This document shows, in pieces, positions 7,465 through 15,710 of a DNA stretch of 64,000 nt. Positions within the stretch are counted from its first letter, which is position 1. Each line of letters begins with the position of its first letter. A program made the translations under genes and the position numbers. The DNA is taken from positions 1-64,000 of the forward strand of contig JAEYSV010000030.1 in the NCBI GenBank assembly GCA_023434365.1. The letters are read 5' to 3'. A model generated the notes under the pieces. That model did not search any database. It had not been told where the DNA came from and saw only the letters and a program-made list of their open reading frames with translations. The stretch is from Bacillota bacterium (GTDB lineage: Bacteria > Bacillota > Clostridia > Lachnospirales > Lachnospiraceae).

Positions 7465-8613
7465 TTACTCTTCGAAAATACTACAAACTACAGAAGTGTT
7501 CTTTATACCAAATTCACTGTTAATCAGCACTTCACCCCAGTCGGCTGATAACACACTTCCATCCCATTCATTTGCAATATCCAAATATTCTACACCGCCG
7601 CCATTGCCTTTCCATGACCATCCAATATAACCAACTGCAATTTCATTACAATATTTTAAAATGTACTCTTCATCAACATCCCCACTACTATGTTTAAAGC
7701 CAAATTCCCCAATACATACAGCCAGATCAAGATTTAATACATTATCAATATTTGCTTTTATTACCTTATCATTAGTACCAGCGTATTCATACATATGAAT
7801 GGAGAACATAGTATTCTTTAATGGATCTGACTCAAATACCTCTTTTCCGCCATCTACAATGCTCTTAGGGTATTGTCCCCAACCAGCAGAATCTACCATG
7901 ATCAGATTCTTAATACCTGCTTCTCTAATCTTTGGAATCACAGTAGTGTAACCTTTCGTCCAAAGATCGCTACTCCAATCTCCAAACCATTCATTCGCAA
8001 TGTTTACAATAACATAATCTTCATTGCCCTGTAATATTGGTTTTAACTCGATAAAGTAGTTCGCTGCTTTTTCTAGATCTTCAACCATATTCTTACCAGT
8101 AGCATCATGTACTTCTAGAACTGCAACCATATGTAACTCTTTACAAGTATTAATTAGATCAGACACAGATAAAATATCATCTTTCGTCCATTGTTCTCCG
8201 TTAGATAACACGATACGAACTGTATTAGCACCAGTTGCTGCGATAGCTTTTAACGCTGTATATGCTTCATTTTTATACCAGGTATGCGCATGGTTGATTC
8301 CACGCATTACAAAATCATTCCCTTTACCATCCAATACCCTGGTACCATCTACATGTAAGCCAAGTGTTTCAGCCTTAGGCGCCTCACTTGCCTCAGGTGC
8401 TTCGCTTTTTTGTGGCTCTACACTCTCCCCAGGTATAGCACTTGCATCAGTATTACTACTACTTTCAGGTTTCTCAGTATTATCTGTCGGTACTGATACT
8501 TGTACTTTGTCAGACGATGACGGTTTTGCATTATTACTACCACAGCCAGCCAAAGCCAATACTACAACAAGCATCATAACAATCCATTTAAAATGAACTT
8601 TTCTCGTACTCAT
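7465..8613 (-). CDS. GH5 endo-beta-mannanase-like lipoprotein
   Basis: A 382-residue surface lipoprotein: leader, lipobox LAGC, a Ser/Pro/Glu-rich linker (about 30-80, with SEAPEASEAP), then one GH5 catalytic domain starting at LGLHVDGTRVLDG. Predicted acid/base Glu208 lies in NIANEW and nucleophile Glu303 in CIGEFG. The sequence resembles GH5 subfamily 8 beta-mannanases of alkaliphilic Bacillus. The start was set at the ATG at 8613, which follows AAGGAAG; the longer frame begins with an unsupported TTG. It is monocistronic, with three TTGTGCA boxes upstream. Together with the nearby GH26 lipoprotein it would degrade mannan at the cell surface. Confidence 0.9.
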   Translation of the reverse strand: MSTRKVHFKWIVMMLVVVLALAGCGSNNAKPSSSDKVQVSVPTDNTEKPESSSNTDASAIPGESVEPQKSEAPEASEAPKAETLGLHVDGTRVLDGKGNDFVMRGINHAHTWYKNEAYTALKAIAATGANTVRIVLSNGEQWTKDDILSVSDLINTCKELHMVAVLEVHDATGKNMVEDLEKAANYFIELKPILQGNEDYVIVNIANEWFGDWSSDLWTKGYTTVIPKIREAGIKNLIMVDSAGWGQYPKSIVDGGKEVFESDPLKNTMFSIHMYEYAGTNDKVIKANIDNVLNLDLAVCIGEFGFKHSSGDVDEEYILKYCNEIAVGYIGWSWKGNGGGVEYLDIANEWDGSVLSADWGEVLINSEFGIKNTSVVCSIFEE

Positions 8614-8692
8614 AGCTAGTCTTCCTTTCAATATTCTTGTATTATCACTATACTAAAAATATGACAGAAAAACAAGCTATTTTTTCATTTTT

Positions 8693-8774
8693 TTGTGCAT
8701 TTGTTTGTAATTTATTTTACAGTTCTTATGTTTATTAATATATAATACAAATAAATGCACAATTTTTTGCACAA
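8693..8774 (-). promoter_or_regulatory. Upstream region of GH5 with TTGTGCA boxes and a 17-bp inverted repeat
   Basis: The heptamer TTGTGCA occurs at 8693-8699 (plus) and, inverted, at 8756-8762 and 8768-8774. The two outermost boxes of the first pair are the ends of 17-bp arms (8693-8709 and 8746-8762) with one mismatch. Similar TTGTGC boxes lie between GH43 and the AraC gene, so a shared activator is possible. An AT-rich stretch between the arms could hold the promoter. Confidence 0.45.
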
Positions 8775-8789
8775 TTTGCATCCCATAAT

Positions 8790-8818
8790 ACAAAAAGCAC
8801 CTTATACGGTGCTTTTTG
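8790..8818 (-). terminator. Terminator overlapping the end of the YczE-like gene
   Basis: Arms AAAAAGCACC and GGTGCTTTTT. The 5' arm on the minus strand is made of the last codons of the upstream gene and the loop contains its TAA stop. Confidence 0.8.
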
Positions 8819-9431
8819 TATTACTATTCATTTTCTTTGAAACCATCTTGGCCACAAACTGAATACATGGACCAGCGGTTAGAGTAGTTACAATAGTAAT
8901 TACTCCTAGCGTTCCACCAAGCAGGCTACCTATTGTAACTAAACATATATCAAATATGACTTTTGTTTTCTTAAAGTCTAAATGGAATTTATCTTTAATT
9001 ACCATCACCAGGCCTGTAAATGGATCTACACCAATTTCCATTGCTATAAATATTCCAACTCCAATGTATAACGTTAAGCAGGCGAGTGAAGATGCGATTA
9101 TTCTTTCAGTTAATCCAGGGTTATCTAGCACGATTCCATATAGTTTTGTTCCAATTGATACAAAACTTCCAAATGGAATGATATATATAACGGTACCGAT
9201 ATTTACATATTTTCTACCTATGACCAGTAACAATGCAATAATTACATAATTTACAATATTACTTACCATACCAAGTTGTGCGGCATTAAGATTTAAACTG
9301 TTTCTAATGCCATCATACAAGATTGCCACCGGATCATTCCCCAGTAATGCCGATGCATTTACCGCCACACCAAGTCCCATCATAAATATTCCTATTAATG
9401 CTATTATGATTCGCATTATTTTATTGCTCAT
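8802..9431 (-). CDS. YczE/YitT-type integral membrane protein
   Basis: A 209-residue polytopic protein (about five membrane segments near 5-27, 50-72, 77-100, 110-130, 165-190) matching the YczE/YyaS family of uncharacterised Firmicute membrane proteins. Typical features seen are the early motif GLGVAVNASALLGNDP and EIGVDPFTGL in the second half, an internal repeat of the same loop. Function is unknown; family members are often called transporters without proof. RBS GGAGG lies before the ATG. It sits between the SDR terminator and the GH5 promoter, and its own terminator overlaps the stop codon. Confidence 0.78.
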   Translation of the reverse strand: MSNKIMRIIIALIGIFMMGLGVAVNASALLGNDPVAILYDGIRNSLNLNAAQLGMVSNIVNYVIIALLLVIGRKYVNIGTVIYIIPFGSFVSIGTKLYGIVLDNPGLTERIIASSLACLTLYIGVGIFIAMEIGVDPFTGLVMVIKDKFHLDFKKTKVIFDICLVTIGSLLGGTLGVITIVTTLTAGPCIQFVAKMVSKKMNSNTKSTV

Positions 9432-9538
9432 GATCCATCCTCCAAGTTGTCCATAGTCAACTTATTGTAACAGACCGCAATTTACAATACTATGAGTAAA
9501 TAATAGCAATTTAATTAGATGACAGGTATCGTTACAAT

Positions 9539-9568
9539 AAAAGGCCTTTCTCTCGAAAGACCTTTTAA
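9539..9568 (-). terminator. Intrinsic terminator after the GH1-GH26-SDR operon
   Basis: Arms AAAAGGTCTTTC and GAAAGGCCTTTT with a 4-5 nt loop (one G-T type mismatch), 20 bp after the SDR stop codon. On the plus strand a T run follows too, so it may work both ways. Confidence 0.7.
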
Positions 9569-9587
9569 TACTTTTTTTTCATTTCTC

Positions 9588-10325
9588 TTAGCGAAATTTA
9601 GCTTCCGCTTTTTCTACTGCTTCTTCTAACGTCATACCTGTATAATCCTGTGCAGGAAGTAATCTGCCACTTTTTTTATCATCAATAAATGCGCCAACTA
9701 CCATACCAGGCATACAACTATCTACGGAATTCGGAGCATGTGGTCCACCAAGATCTGTACGGCACCAGCCCGGATCTGTAATATTCATCATGACATCGGT
9801 ACCTTCAATTACAGTACTTAAATCAGTTGTGAATTTATCAAGAGCCGCTTTACTTGCAGAATAACCAGCTTGTTGTGGTTCATTTTTTATACCACTTGTT
9901 GTATTGATAATACGTCCAAAACCTTGCTCCATCATCTTTGGTATGAAGTGATAGCATATCATAGCAGGTGCTATTGTATTAATCATAAAACTACCGGTAA
10001 AGTCCTCCACTGGTGTTTTAAAATACTCAGTACGGTATGCAATCTGTACCGCTGCATCATTAAATACAATATCCACAGGAACTCCTAAAGCATCAACGTC
10101 CTGTAACATCGATTGGATCTCCTCTGGCTTACTAAGCTCCGCTTGAACTGCAAATGCCTGAACCCCAAGTGCTTTAACTTCTTCCAACACTTTATTAGTA
10201 TGCTCTAACTTTCTGCTGTGAAGTATTAAATTACAACCTCTCTTAGCCATAAAAACAGCTATTTGATATCCAACTCCACGACTTGCCCCAGTAATTAAAG
10301 CCCATTTACCACTAACATTAACCAA
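9588..10325 (-). CDS. Short-chain dehydrogenase/reductase
   Basis: A 245-residue classical SDR. Seen: the NAD(P)-binding TGASRGVG at residues 12-19, NDAA in place of the usual NNAG, the catalytic Ser in NTTSG and YSASK holding Tyr and Lys. An Arg right after the first Gly-rich turn region and HSRK suggest NADP(H). It starts with TTG at 10325, supported by AGGAG 8 nt upstream; there is no suitable ATG. It is the last gene of the GH1-GH26-SDR unit (25 bp after GH26), so it may oxidise or reduce a sugar released by these enzymes. The substrate cannot be deduced. Confidence 0.87.
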   Translation of the reverse strand: MVNVSGKWALITGASRGVGYQIAVFMAKRGCNLILHSRKLEHTNKVLEEVKALGVQAFAVQAELSKPEEIQSMLQDVDALGVPVDIVFNDAAVQIAYRTEYFKTPVEDFTGSFMINTIAPAMICYHFIPKMMEQGFGRIINTTSGIKNEPQQAGYSASKAALDKFTTDLSTVIEGTDVMMNITDPGWCRTDLGGPHAPNSVDSCMPGMVVGAFIDDKKSGRLLPAQDYTGMTLEEAVEKAEAKFR

Positions 10326-10350
10326 CTTTTTATTCTCCTATCTTAATAAA

Positions 10351-12006
10351 TTATTCAAACCTAGGTAATTCATCTAACGTAATAACACGCTCATGATTAA
10401 ACATTTTATTAACCATCTCGTCGCTAGTGTAATCACCAATTAATTGAAAACTATCATCAACAATAAATTCACGACACCATGTATTAAAGTAAGACCACAT
10501 AGCATTATCGCGAATCATATTATCAGGATCAGGTATAACACCGTTTTCCGATAACGCGATAACTTTTTTGCCTGTCGTATACTGAGCTACACTCCCAAGT
10601 TTCGCAACTTGAGAACCGTAATCATGTTTATCTGCATAAATATCTTCTCCGATGATATCAACATATTCATCTCCAGGATACCAGTCTTTATTTTGCCCAT
10701 TCCATACCCAAATTATATTACTTAATTTGTGATAATTCATCTGACGATTAAACATTAACTTGTATAGCCATAAAAATGAATCTGAGCCGGAACCTCCCCA
10801 CCAGAACCATCCACCGCTGGCTTCATGTAGAGGTCTCCAAAGTACTGTTACATTATTTTCTTCTAATGTTTTCAGATGACCACTAATCACATCAATGTCA
10901 CTTAAAATCTTATAAGCTTCTTCGGTAATATCTCCTTTATCCCATAAAGCCTTCGCTTCTTCTAATGATAACATTGATAAGTCAATCTCTGTTACTGCAT
11001 CAGCAAGTTTGAACTTGGTATCCTTTGTATAGAATTCGCCTTCTTTGATTGGTGCATGCCAATGCCAGGAGAAGCTTAATAAACCACCTTTTTTGCTCCA
11101 GTCTATTGCCTGATCCATTTCTGCTAAGGATTGATATCCACTGTTTGGAGACATAAAGATAAAGTCAAAACCACGTAATGCTGGATAGTGACCAGTTTCA
11201 CGTTTGATTACTTCAACCTCAGTGTTAAATCCATGATTTGTATACTGACCAGAAATGATATTTTTTCCATAGTTATCTACAATATAGTTCATAATACGCT
11301 GAGTTTTTTCATTTGCCTGTGGATTCACTAATTTAGAACTTACTCCATTATAAAGATCAGCTCCAAATGAGGAACCAGTAGCAATTGTAATACTATCTAG
11401 ATCAAACCATCCCCAGCTTTCCGTTACCGATAACGTATGTTTTCCAGCCTCAATATAGATTCCTTCCATTGAGAATTCTTCAAATGCTCTTTCCCCTGAA
11501 CAAACAATTGTTCCTAGGCTTTTCCCATCTAATGTAAGGAAGTTTTCTTTGTAGGAATCTGCAGATGCTTTCGTAGTGATCTTATAATATTGAGTATATG
11601 GAATCTCAATCTCCAAAGACCATTTGTTAGCAGGTTTTTGTGAGAATCCGGTTATATAGCCACTTCCTGAAAAACCGGCTCTTTGAGTAGCAACGGCAAT
11701 ATCGCCAGCAACTACTCCATCTTCTGCTTCAAAAACTTGAGAAAATTCTTTACTCTCTGATTGCTGTACCTCTACTTTTGAGGTTACAAGATCCAAAGGA
11801 TATAGCTCTTTGGCTGCTTCGCTTGGTGATGCACTAGGTGCCTCACTTTTCGTTGGTTCTTCACTTTTTGTTGGTGCAATACTAGCTTCCGGAGTAGTGG
11901 ATGCTGCCGGAGATTGTGTAGCGTTGTTTCCTGAGCCCTGACTACATGATGTCATAATAAGACATAATGCAAGCAGAAACGCTAGCAACCGATACTTTTT
12001 GTTCAT
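10351..12006 (-). CDS. GH26 endo-mannanase lipoprotein with N-terminal CBM35-like domain
   Basis: A 551-residue surface lipoprotein: leader with lipobox MTSC, a Ser/Pro/Glu linker (SEEPTKSEAPSASPSE), a carbohydrate-binding module of CBM35 type (about 90-210, with FEAEDG and an ending LDSITIA), then a GH26 domain. Predicted acid/base Glu395 lies in RPLHEASGGWFWWG and nucleophile Glu487 in ALSENG, both hallmarks of GH26 mannanases. The start at 12006 follows AAAGGAG; the longer frame is unsupported. Second gene of the GH1-GH26-SDR operon. With GH5 it makes a two-enzyme surface mannan attack. Confidence 0.93.
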   Translation of the reverse strand: MNKKYRLLAFLLALCLIMTSCSQGSGNNATQSPAASTTPEASIAPTKSEEPTKSEAPSASPSEAAKELYPLDLVTSKVEVQQSESKEFSQVFEAEDGVVAGDIAVATQRAGFSGSGYITGFSQKPANKWSLEIEIPYTQYYKITTKASADSYKENFLTLDGKSLGTIVCSGERAFEEFSMEGIYIEAGKHTLSVTESWGWFDLDSITIATGSSFGADLYNGVSSKLVNPQANEKTQRIMNYIVDNYGKNIISGQYTNHGFNTEVEVIKRETGHYPALRGFDFIFMSPNSGYQSLAEMDQAIDWSKKGGLLSFSWHWHAPIKEGEFYTKDTKFKLADAVTEIDLSMLSLEEAKALWDKGDITEEAYKILSDIDVISGHLKTLEENNVTVLWRPLHEASGGWFWWGGSGSDSFLWLYKLMFNRQMNYHKLSNIIWVWNGQNKDWYPGDEYVDIIGEDIYADKHDYGSQVAKLGSVAQYTTGKKVIALSENGVIPDPDNMIRDNAMWSYFNTWCREFIVDDSFQLIGDYTSDEMVNKMFNHERVITLDELPRFE

Positions 12007-12094
12007 AATTACTCTCCTTTCGTTTTCCCTCAGAACTAGCAAACCAAATGATACCTTTTTGTTTAGGTTTGCTCTTTTTCTTGCCCAACTTTAT

Positions 12095-13462
12095 CTAATT
12101 AGATAGCTTCTCTCCATTACTTGCGATAACTTCCTTGTACCAATAGGCCGAATCCTTCATTGTTCGTTTTTGAGTTTGATAATCCACATGAATTAATCCA
12201 AACCTCTCATTATAACCTTCTGCCCATTCAAAGTTATCCATTAGGGACCAATGTAGATATCCCATAACATCAACACCATCTTTTGCAGCACGTCTTAATT
12301 CAGTCAAATGGCGTTTCATATAATCAATTCTTTGTGGATCATGTACTTTTCCATCCATGCTCACAAAATCAAGATTTGTCATCCCATTTTCTGTAATTAA
12401 TATTGGTAGCTTATATTTTTCATAGAGGAATTTTGGTGTATAATACATTCCTCTCGGTGTGATTTCCCAATTCAATGCATTATGCATAAACCCAGTTGGC
12501 AACTCACTGTTAACCACTGTATTGCCCTGTGCATCCTGATGTACCTGACTCTCACTGCGGTAAAAATTAAAACCAAAATAATCTAATGGTTGATGAATGA
12601 TATCCATTTCACCAGGCAGAACAATTGGCATATCCTCTTTATAATATTCATACGCTTCTTTTGGATAATCTCCCTCAAAGATTGGATCCATCCATAATGC
12701 TGGGTCCCATCCACCTCGGTTTGGATCAAACTTAAACTGAAGTTTTCTAGTCAGTTCAATATCTTCTTTTGAATCCGTTTTCGGAACAAGGTAACGAAAA
12801 ACCGGTGCCATTCCAACTTTACTCGGAGCCTTTGCTCGGTCACGAATTACCTGAACTGCTCTTCCATGAGCCAATAACAAATTATGTATACCTTCCATCA
12901 CTAGAGGTCTTGGAAGCTTCACGCCAGGGGCATGTTTGCCTAACTCATGTCCTAGCAGAGCATAACACTGTGGCTCATTCAAGGTCATAAAATGGCTGAC
13001 GCGGTCTGATAAACGGTCTACTAATACCTGCGTGTACTCTGCAAACCATTTGGAAGAATCGCGGTTTAATATATCTCCTCGCTTATAAAGTTCCAAAGGA
13101 TAATCCCAGTGAAACAGAGTCATAAACGGTGTAATCTCATTTTTCAACAATTCATCAACTAATCGGTCATAAAAATCCAGACCTTTTTCATTGACTTTTC
13201 CGGTACCATTTGGTAAGACACGAGGCCAGCTAACTGAAAAACGATAGGCATTCAGTCCCATCTCTTTCATCAGTTTAACATCCTCTTGGTAGCGGTGATA
13301 GTGATCACAAGCCACATCACCATTTTCATTGCGCTTTACAAAACCAGGCATATGAGAACTACTATCCCATACTGATAATCCTTTGCCATCTTCTTGATAC
13401 GCTCCCTCAATCTGATAGGAAGCAGTCGCCGCTCCCCAGTAAAAATCCTTACGAAAACTCAT
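12095..13462 (-). CDS. GH1 beta-glycosidase
   Basis: A 455-residue GH1 enzyme of normal family length without a signal peptide. Catalytic acid/base Glu163 is in TLNEPQ and nucleophile Glu358 in ITENG; the N-terminal signature FYWGAATASYQIEGA is intact. It hydrolyses short beta-linked sugars in the cytoplasm. Being first in the operon with a GH26 mannanase, it may clear mannobiose or gluco-manno-oligosaccharides, but GH1 enzymes are often broad beta-glucosidases. RBS AAGGAG precedes the ATG. No phospho-sugar signature was checked beyond the core motifs. Confidence 0.93.
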   Translation of the reverse strand: MSFRKDFYWGAATASYQIEGAYQEDGKGLSVWDSSSHMPGFVKRNENGDVACDHYHRYQEDVKLMKEMGLNAYRFSVSWPRVLPNGTGKVNEKGLDFYDRLVDELLKNEITPFMTLFHWDYPLELYKRGDILNRDSSKWFAEYTQVLVDRLSDRVSHFMTLNEPQCYALLGHELGKHAPGVKLPRPLVMEGIHNLLLAHGRAVQVIRDRAKAPSKVGMAPVFRYLVPKTDSKEDIELTRKLQFKFDPNRGGWDPALWMDPIFEGDYPKEAYEYYKEDMPIVLPGEMDIIHQPLDYFGFNFYRSESQVHQDAQGNTVVNSELPTGFMHNALNWEITPRGMYYTPKFLYEKYKLPILITENGMTNLDFVSMDGKVHDPQRIDYMKRHLTELRRAAKDGVDVMGYLHWSLMDNFEWAEGYNERFGLIHVDYQTQKRTMKDSAYWYKEVIASNGEKLSN

Positions 13463-13525
13463 TATTATCTCCTTTTATGTAGGTTCAAGCCATTAATATT
13501 TAGTAATAATCTAGCAATCAGTAGA

Positions 13526-13560
13526 ATATAGGTTACCGCATAGCATACGGTAACCTATAT
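13526..13560 (-). terminator. Strong hairpin between hydE and the GH1 gene
   Basis: Perfect 13-bp arms, ATATAGGTTACCG and its complement, with a 9-nt loop. No T tract follows on either strand, so it may act as a 3'-end stabiliser or an incomplete terminator of the hydE transcript. Confidence 0.5.
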
Positions 13561-13623
13561 TTAGTTAGTATTATAGCATTATCTACTAGTAACTTAAAGG
13601 TATATTCCCATAATAATTATGTA

Positions 13624-14685
13624 CTATTTAATACATTTTACATCGCCTCGGCTAACAACAACTTCATATCCAATTGACTCCATTCTTTTAGCCAAACAAT
13701 GTTTACACTCTGCTGCCTCATCGCCAGTACATATTTTATCATCATATAATAAATATTTATTTCTTACCTCTACCGGAGACAAGTTTGGCATTACAACATT
13801 TGCTCCCGACAAGATTCCAAGTTCTCTGCCTTTTGGATGAATGGTGCCAAGTGCTGTCGTCGATGGCAATAAAACATAAGGTAGCATGATTCGAATCAAT
13901 CCGAGCAAATAGCAAGTTAACCCAAGTGTTCCTGCACTTTGGTCAGACATTGGTGTATCATGATGTGGAATAAACGGGCCAATCCCAACCATCGCTGGCT
14001 TAAATTCTGATAAAAATTGCATATCCTCTATTAAGCAATCTATCGTTTGATGCGGTGATCCCACCATAAATCCACAACCCACCTGATATCCTATCTCCTT
14101 TAAATCCTGCAAGCACCGTAAGCGGTTATGAAATGACATACTACTTGGATGTAACTTGTTATAATGCGTTTCAGATGCGGTCTCATGACGTAACAAATAT
14201 CGGTCTGCCCCAGCATTAAAAAGTTCTTGATAACTCTCCCTACTACGCTCCCCTAAAGACAATGTAATCGCACAGTCAGGATAAGCTTCTTTAATGGCAT
14301 GAATAATCTCAACCATTCTTTCATCTGTATAATAAGCATCCTCTCCCCCTTGTAAGACAAAGGTTCGAAATCCTAACTCATATCCTATTTTACAACAAGA
14401 CATGATCTCCTCTTTTGACAGATGGTAACGCTCTGCATTAGGATTACTTCGCCGTATTCCACAATAATAGCAATCATTGCGACAATAATTGGTGAACTCA
14501 ATTAACCCACGAACATAAACCTCATTCCCGTAATATTGTTTTCGAATTGCTACCGCTATTTCACTTACATAATCTCTTATTTCTTGTTCTGGATCGGTCA
14601 GTAACGTTCTCCATTCTTCTTTTTCAAGAGAATAGAACTTTGCTAATTTGTCCACCAGGTCTTTTTGCTGTTTGATATCTGACAT
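13624..14685 (-). CDS. hydE: [FeFe]-hydrogenase maturase HydE (radical SAM)
   Basis: A 353-residue radical SAM enzyme of the BioB-like HydE family. The SAM-cluster cysteines are C68, C72 and C75 (CRNDCYYC), and the conserved GIRRSN follows. A C-terminal cysteine set (CTGDEAAECKHC) is the second-cluster region seen in many HydE proteins. HydE works with HydF and HydG to build the H-cluster of [FeFe] hydrogenase, which is used for fermentative hydrogen production. HydF and HydG are not in the window. RBS GGAGG precedes the ATG. The gene is 11 bp behind the EamA transporter, probably co-transcribed. Confidence 0.9.
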   Translation of the reverse strand: MSDIKQQKDLVDKLAKFYSLEKEEWRTLLTDPEQEIRDYVSEIAVAIRKQYYGNEVYVRGLIEFTNYCRNDCYYCGIRRSNPNAERYHLSKEEIMSCCKIGYELGFRTFVLQGGEDAYYTDERMVEIIHAIKEAYPDCAITLSLGERSRESYQELFNAGADRYLLRHETASETHYNKLHPSSMSFHNRLRCLQDLKEIGYQVGCGFMVGSPHQTIDCLIEDMQFLSEFKPAMVGIGPFIPHHDTPMSDQSAGTLGLTCYLLGLIRIMLPYVLLPSTTALGTIHPKGRELGILSGANVVMPNLSPVEVRNKYLLYDDKICTGDEAAECKHCLAKRMESIGYEVVVSRGDVKCIK

Positions 14686-14696
14686 ATGATCCTCCC

Positions 14697-15551
14697 TTAT
14701 CCTTTCTTGTGTTCACTAATAAATGTCAATCCTAGGATTAAGATTGCACCGATTATCTGTGTCTTACCCATTGTTTCATTTAATAAGAATCCTGACAATA
14801 ATATTGCAGTCACAGGATCTATATAAGAAAGCATTGCTGCTGTCTGTCCTTTTAGCTCCTTTAACGAACTAAAATACAGCAGATATGCAAGCCCTGTATG
14901 TACAATGCCAACAAAAACCGCTAATAGAATCGTTTTACCACCCGATTGAAAAATCTGAATCTCTTGTGTAAATAACACATAAGGAAGTAATACAATCGAA
15001 GCCATAAAAAGCTGAATAATTGTGCTTTCTAACCCAGAGATTTGCTTTAGGAACTTGTTGCTGACTACAACACTAGCATATAGGGCTGCTGCCCCTAACC
15101 CTAACACAATTCCTAACAGATGATTCTCTGCCTTTGTTCCATCAAGTCCAACTACAAGAAACATTCCGATTACTGATCCTGCGATACACACTAATTTGGT
15201 AATAGTCAGCTTTTCTTTAAGTAACAGTGGCGATACCATAATGACAAATACCGGAGCAAAATAATAACTAAGCGTTGCATTACTAATCGTAGTATAACGG
15301 TATGCCTCAAATAATAAAATCCAGTTAAAACCGATGGCTGCACCAGAATATAATAAAATCCATAGATTGGAACGTATATTTCTTATTGAAGATTTCTGTT
15401 TTCTACTTACAAAAAACAATAGCAAGCAGGCTGTTCCGATGATTCCTCTAACTAACGCCAATTCACTAGAAGGGAGATTTATTTCTCGTACAAATAACCC
15501 TATTGTTCCAAAGATTAGCATTGCAGATATAAGATATAATTTTGCCCTCAT
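14697..15551 (-). CDS. EamA/DMT-family transporter
   Basis: A 284-residue protein with about ten membrane helices in two EamA repeats (roughly 5-135 and 145-280), typical of drug/metabolite exporters. The substrate is unknown. The ATG at 15551 is preceded in frame by a stop codon four codons before and has no close ribosome site; a strong AAGGAGA lies 22 nt upstream with a 5-bp hairpin in between (see the regulatory entry). It is the first gene of a unit with hydE, a pairing that probably reflects shared transcription and not shared function. Confidence 0.88.
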   Translation of the reverse strand: MRAKLYLISAMLIFGTIGLFVREINLPSSELALVRGIIGTACLLLFFVSRKQKSSIRNIRSNLWILLYSGAAIGFNWILLFEAYRYTTISNATLSYYFAPVFVIMVSPLLLKEKLTITKLVCIAGSVIGMFLVVGLDGTKAENHLLGIVLGLGAAALYASVVVSNKFLKQISGLESTIIQLFMASIVLLPYVLFTQEIQIFQSGGKTILLAVFVGIVHTGLAYLLYFSSLKELKGQTAAMLSYIDPVTAILLSGFLLNETMGKTQIIGAILILGLTFISEHKKG

Positions 15552-15580
15552 TAGTTATGCAGGATACGCCTGCTCTCCTT
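15549..15580 (-). promoter_or_regulatory. Hairpin-bridged ribosome binding site of the EamA gene
   Basis: AAGGAGA (15574-15580, minus) is 22 nt from the ATG. Between them GCAGG-CGTAT-CCTGC forms a stem (15559-15573). Folding removes 15 nt and leaves about 7 nt, the normal spacing. No other start is supported. Confidence 0.5.
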
Positions 15581-15639
15581 TATGTATTATTTACTTTTGA
15601 TAATTCTTACAATGACGTTATTATATCATAGCCCTTCAT

Positions 15640-15684
15640 AAAAAAACAATGAAGGTTTCTTATGTATAAAAAACCTTCATTGTT
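15640..15684 (-). terminator. Intrinsic terminator of the RR-HK-ABC operon
   Basis: Arms AACAATGAAGGTTT and AAACCTTCATTGTT followed by seven Ts on the minus strand, 27 bp after the ABC gene stop. Confidence 0.88.
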
Positions 15685-15710
15685 ATAATTAATTAATCAA
15701 ATCAATATAT

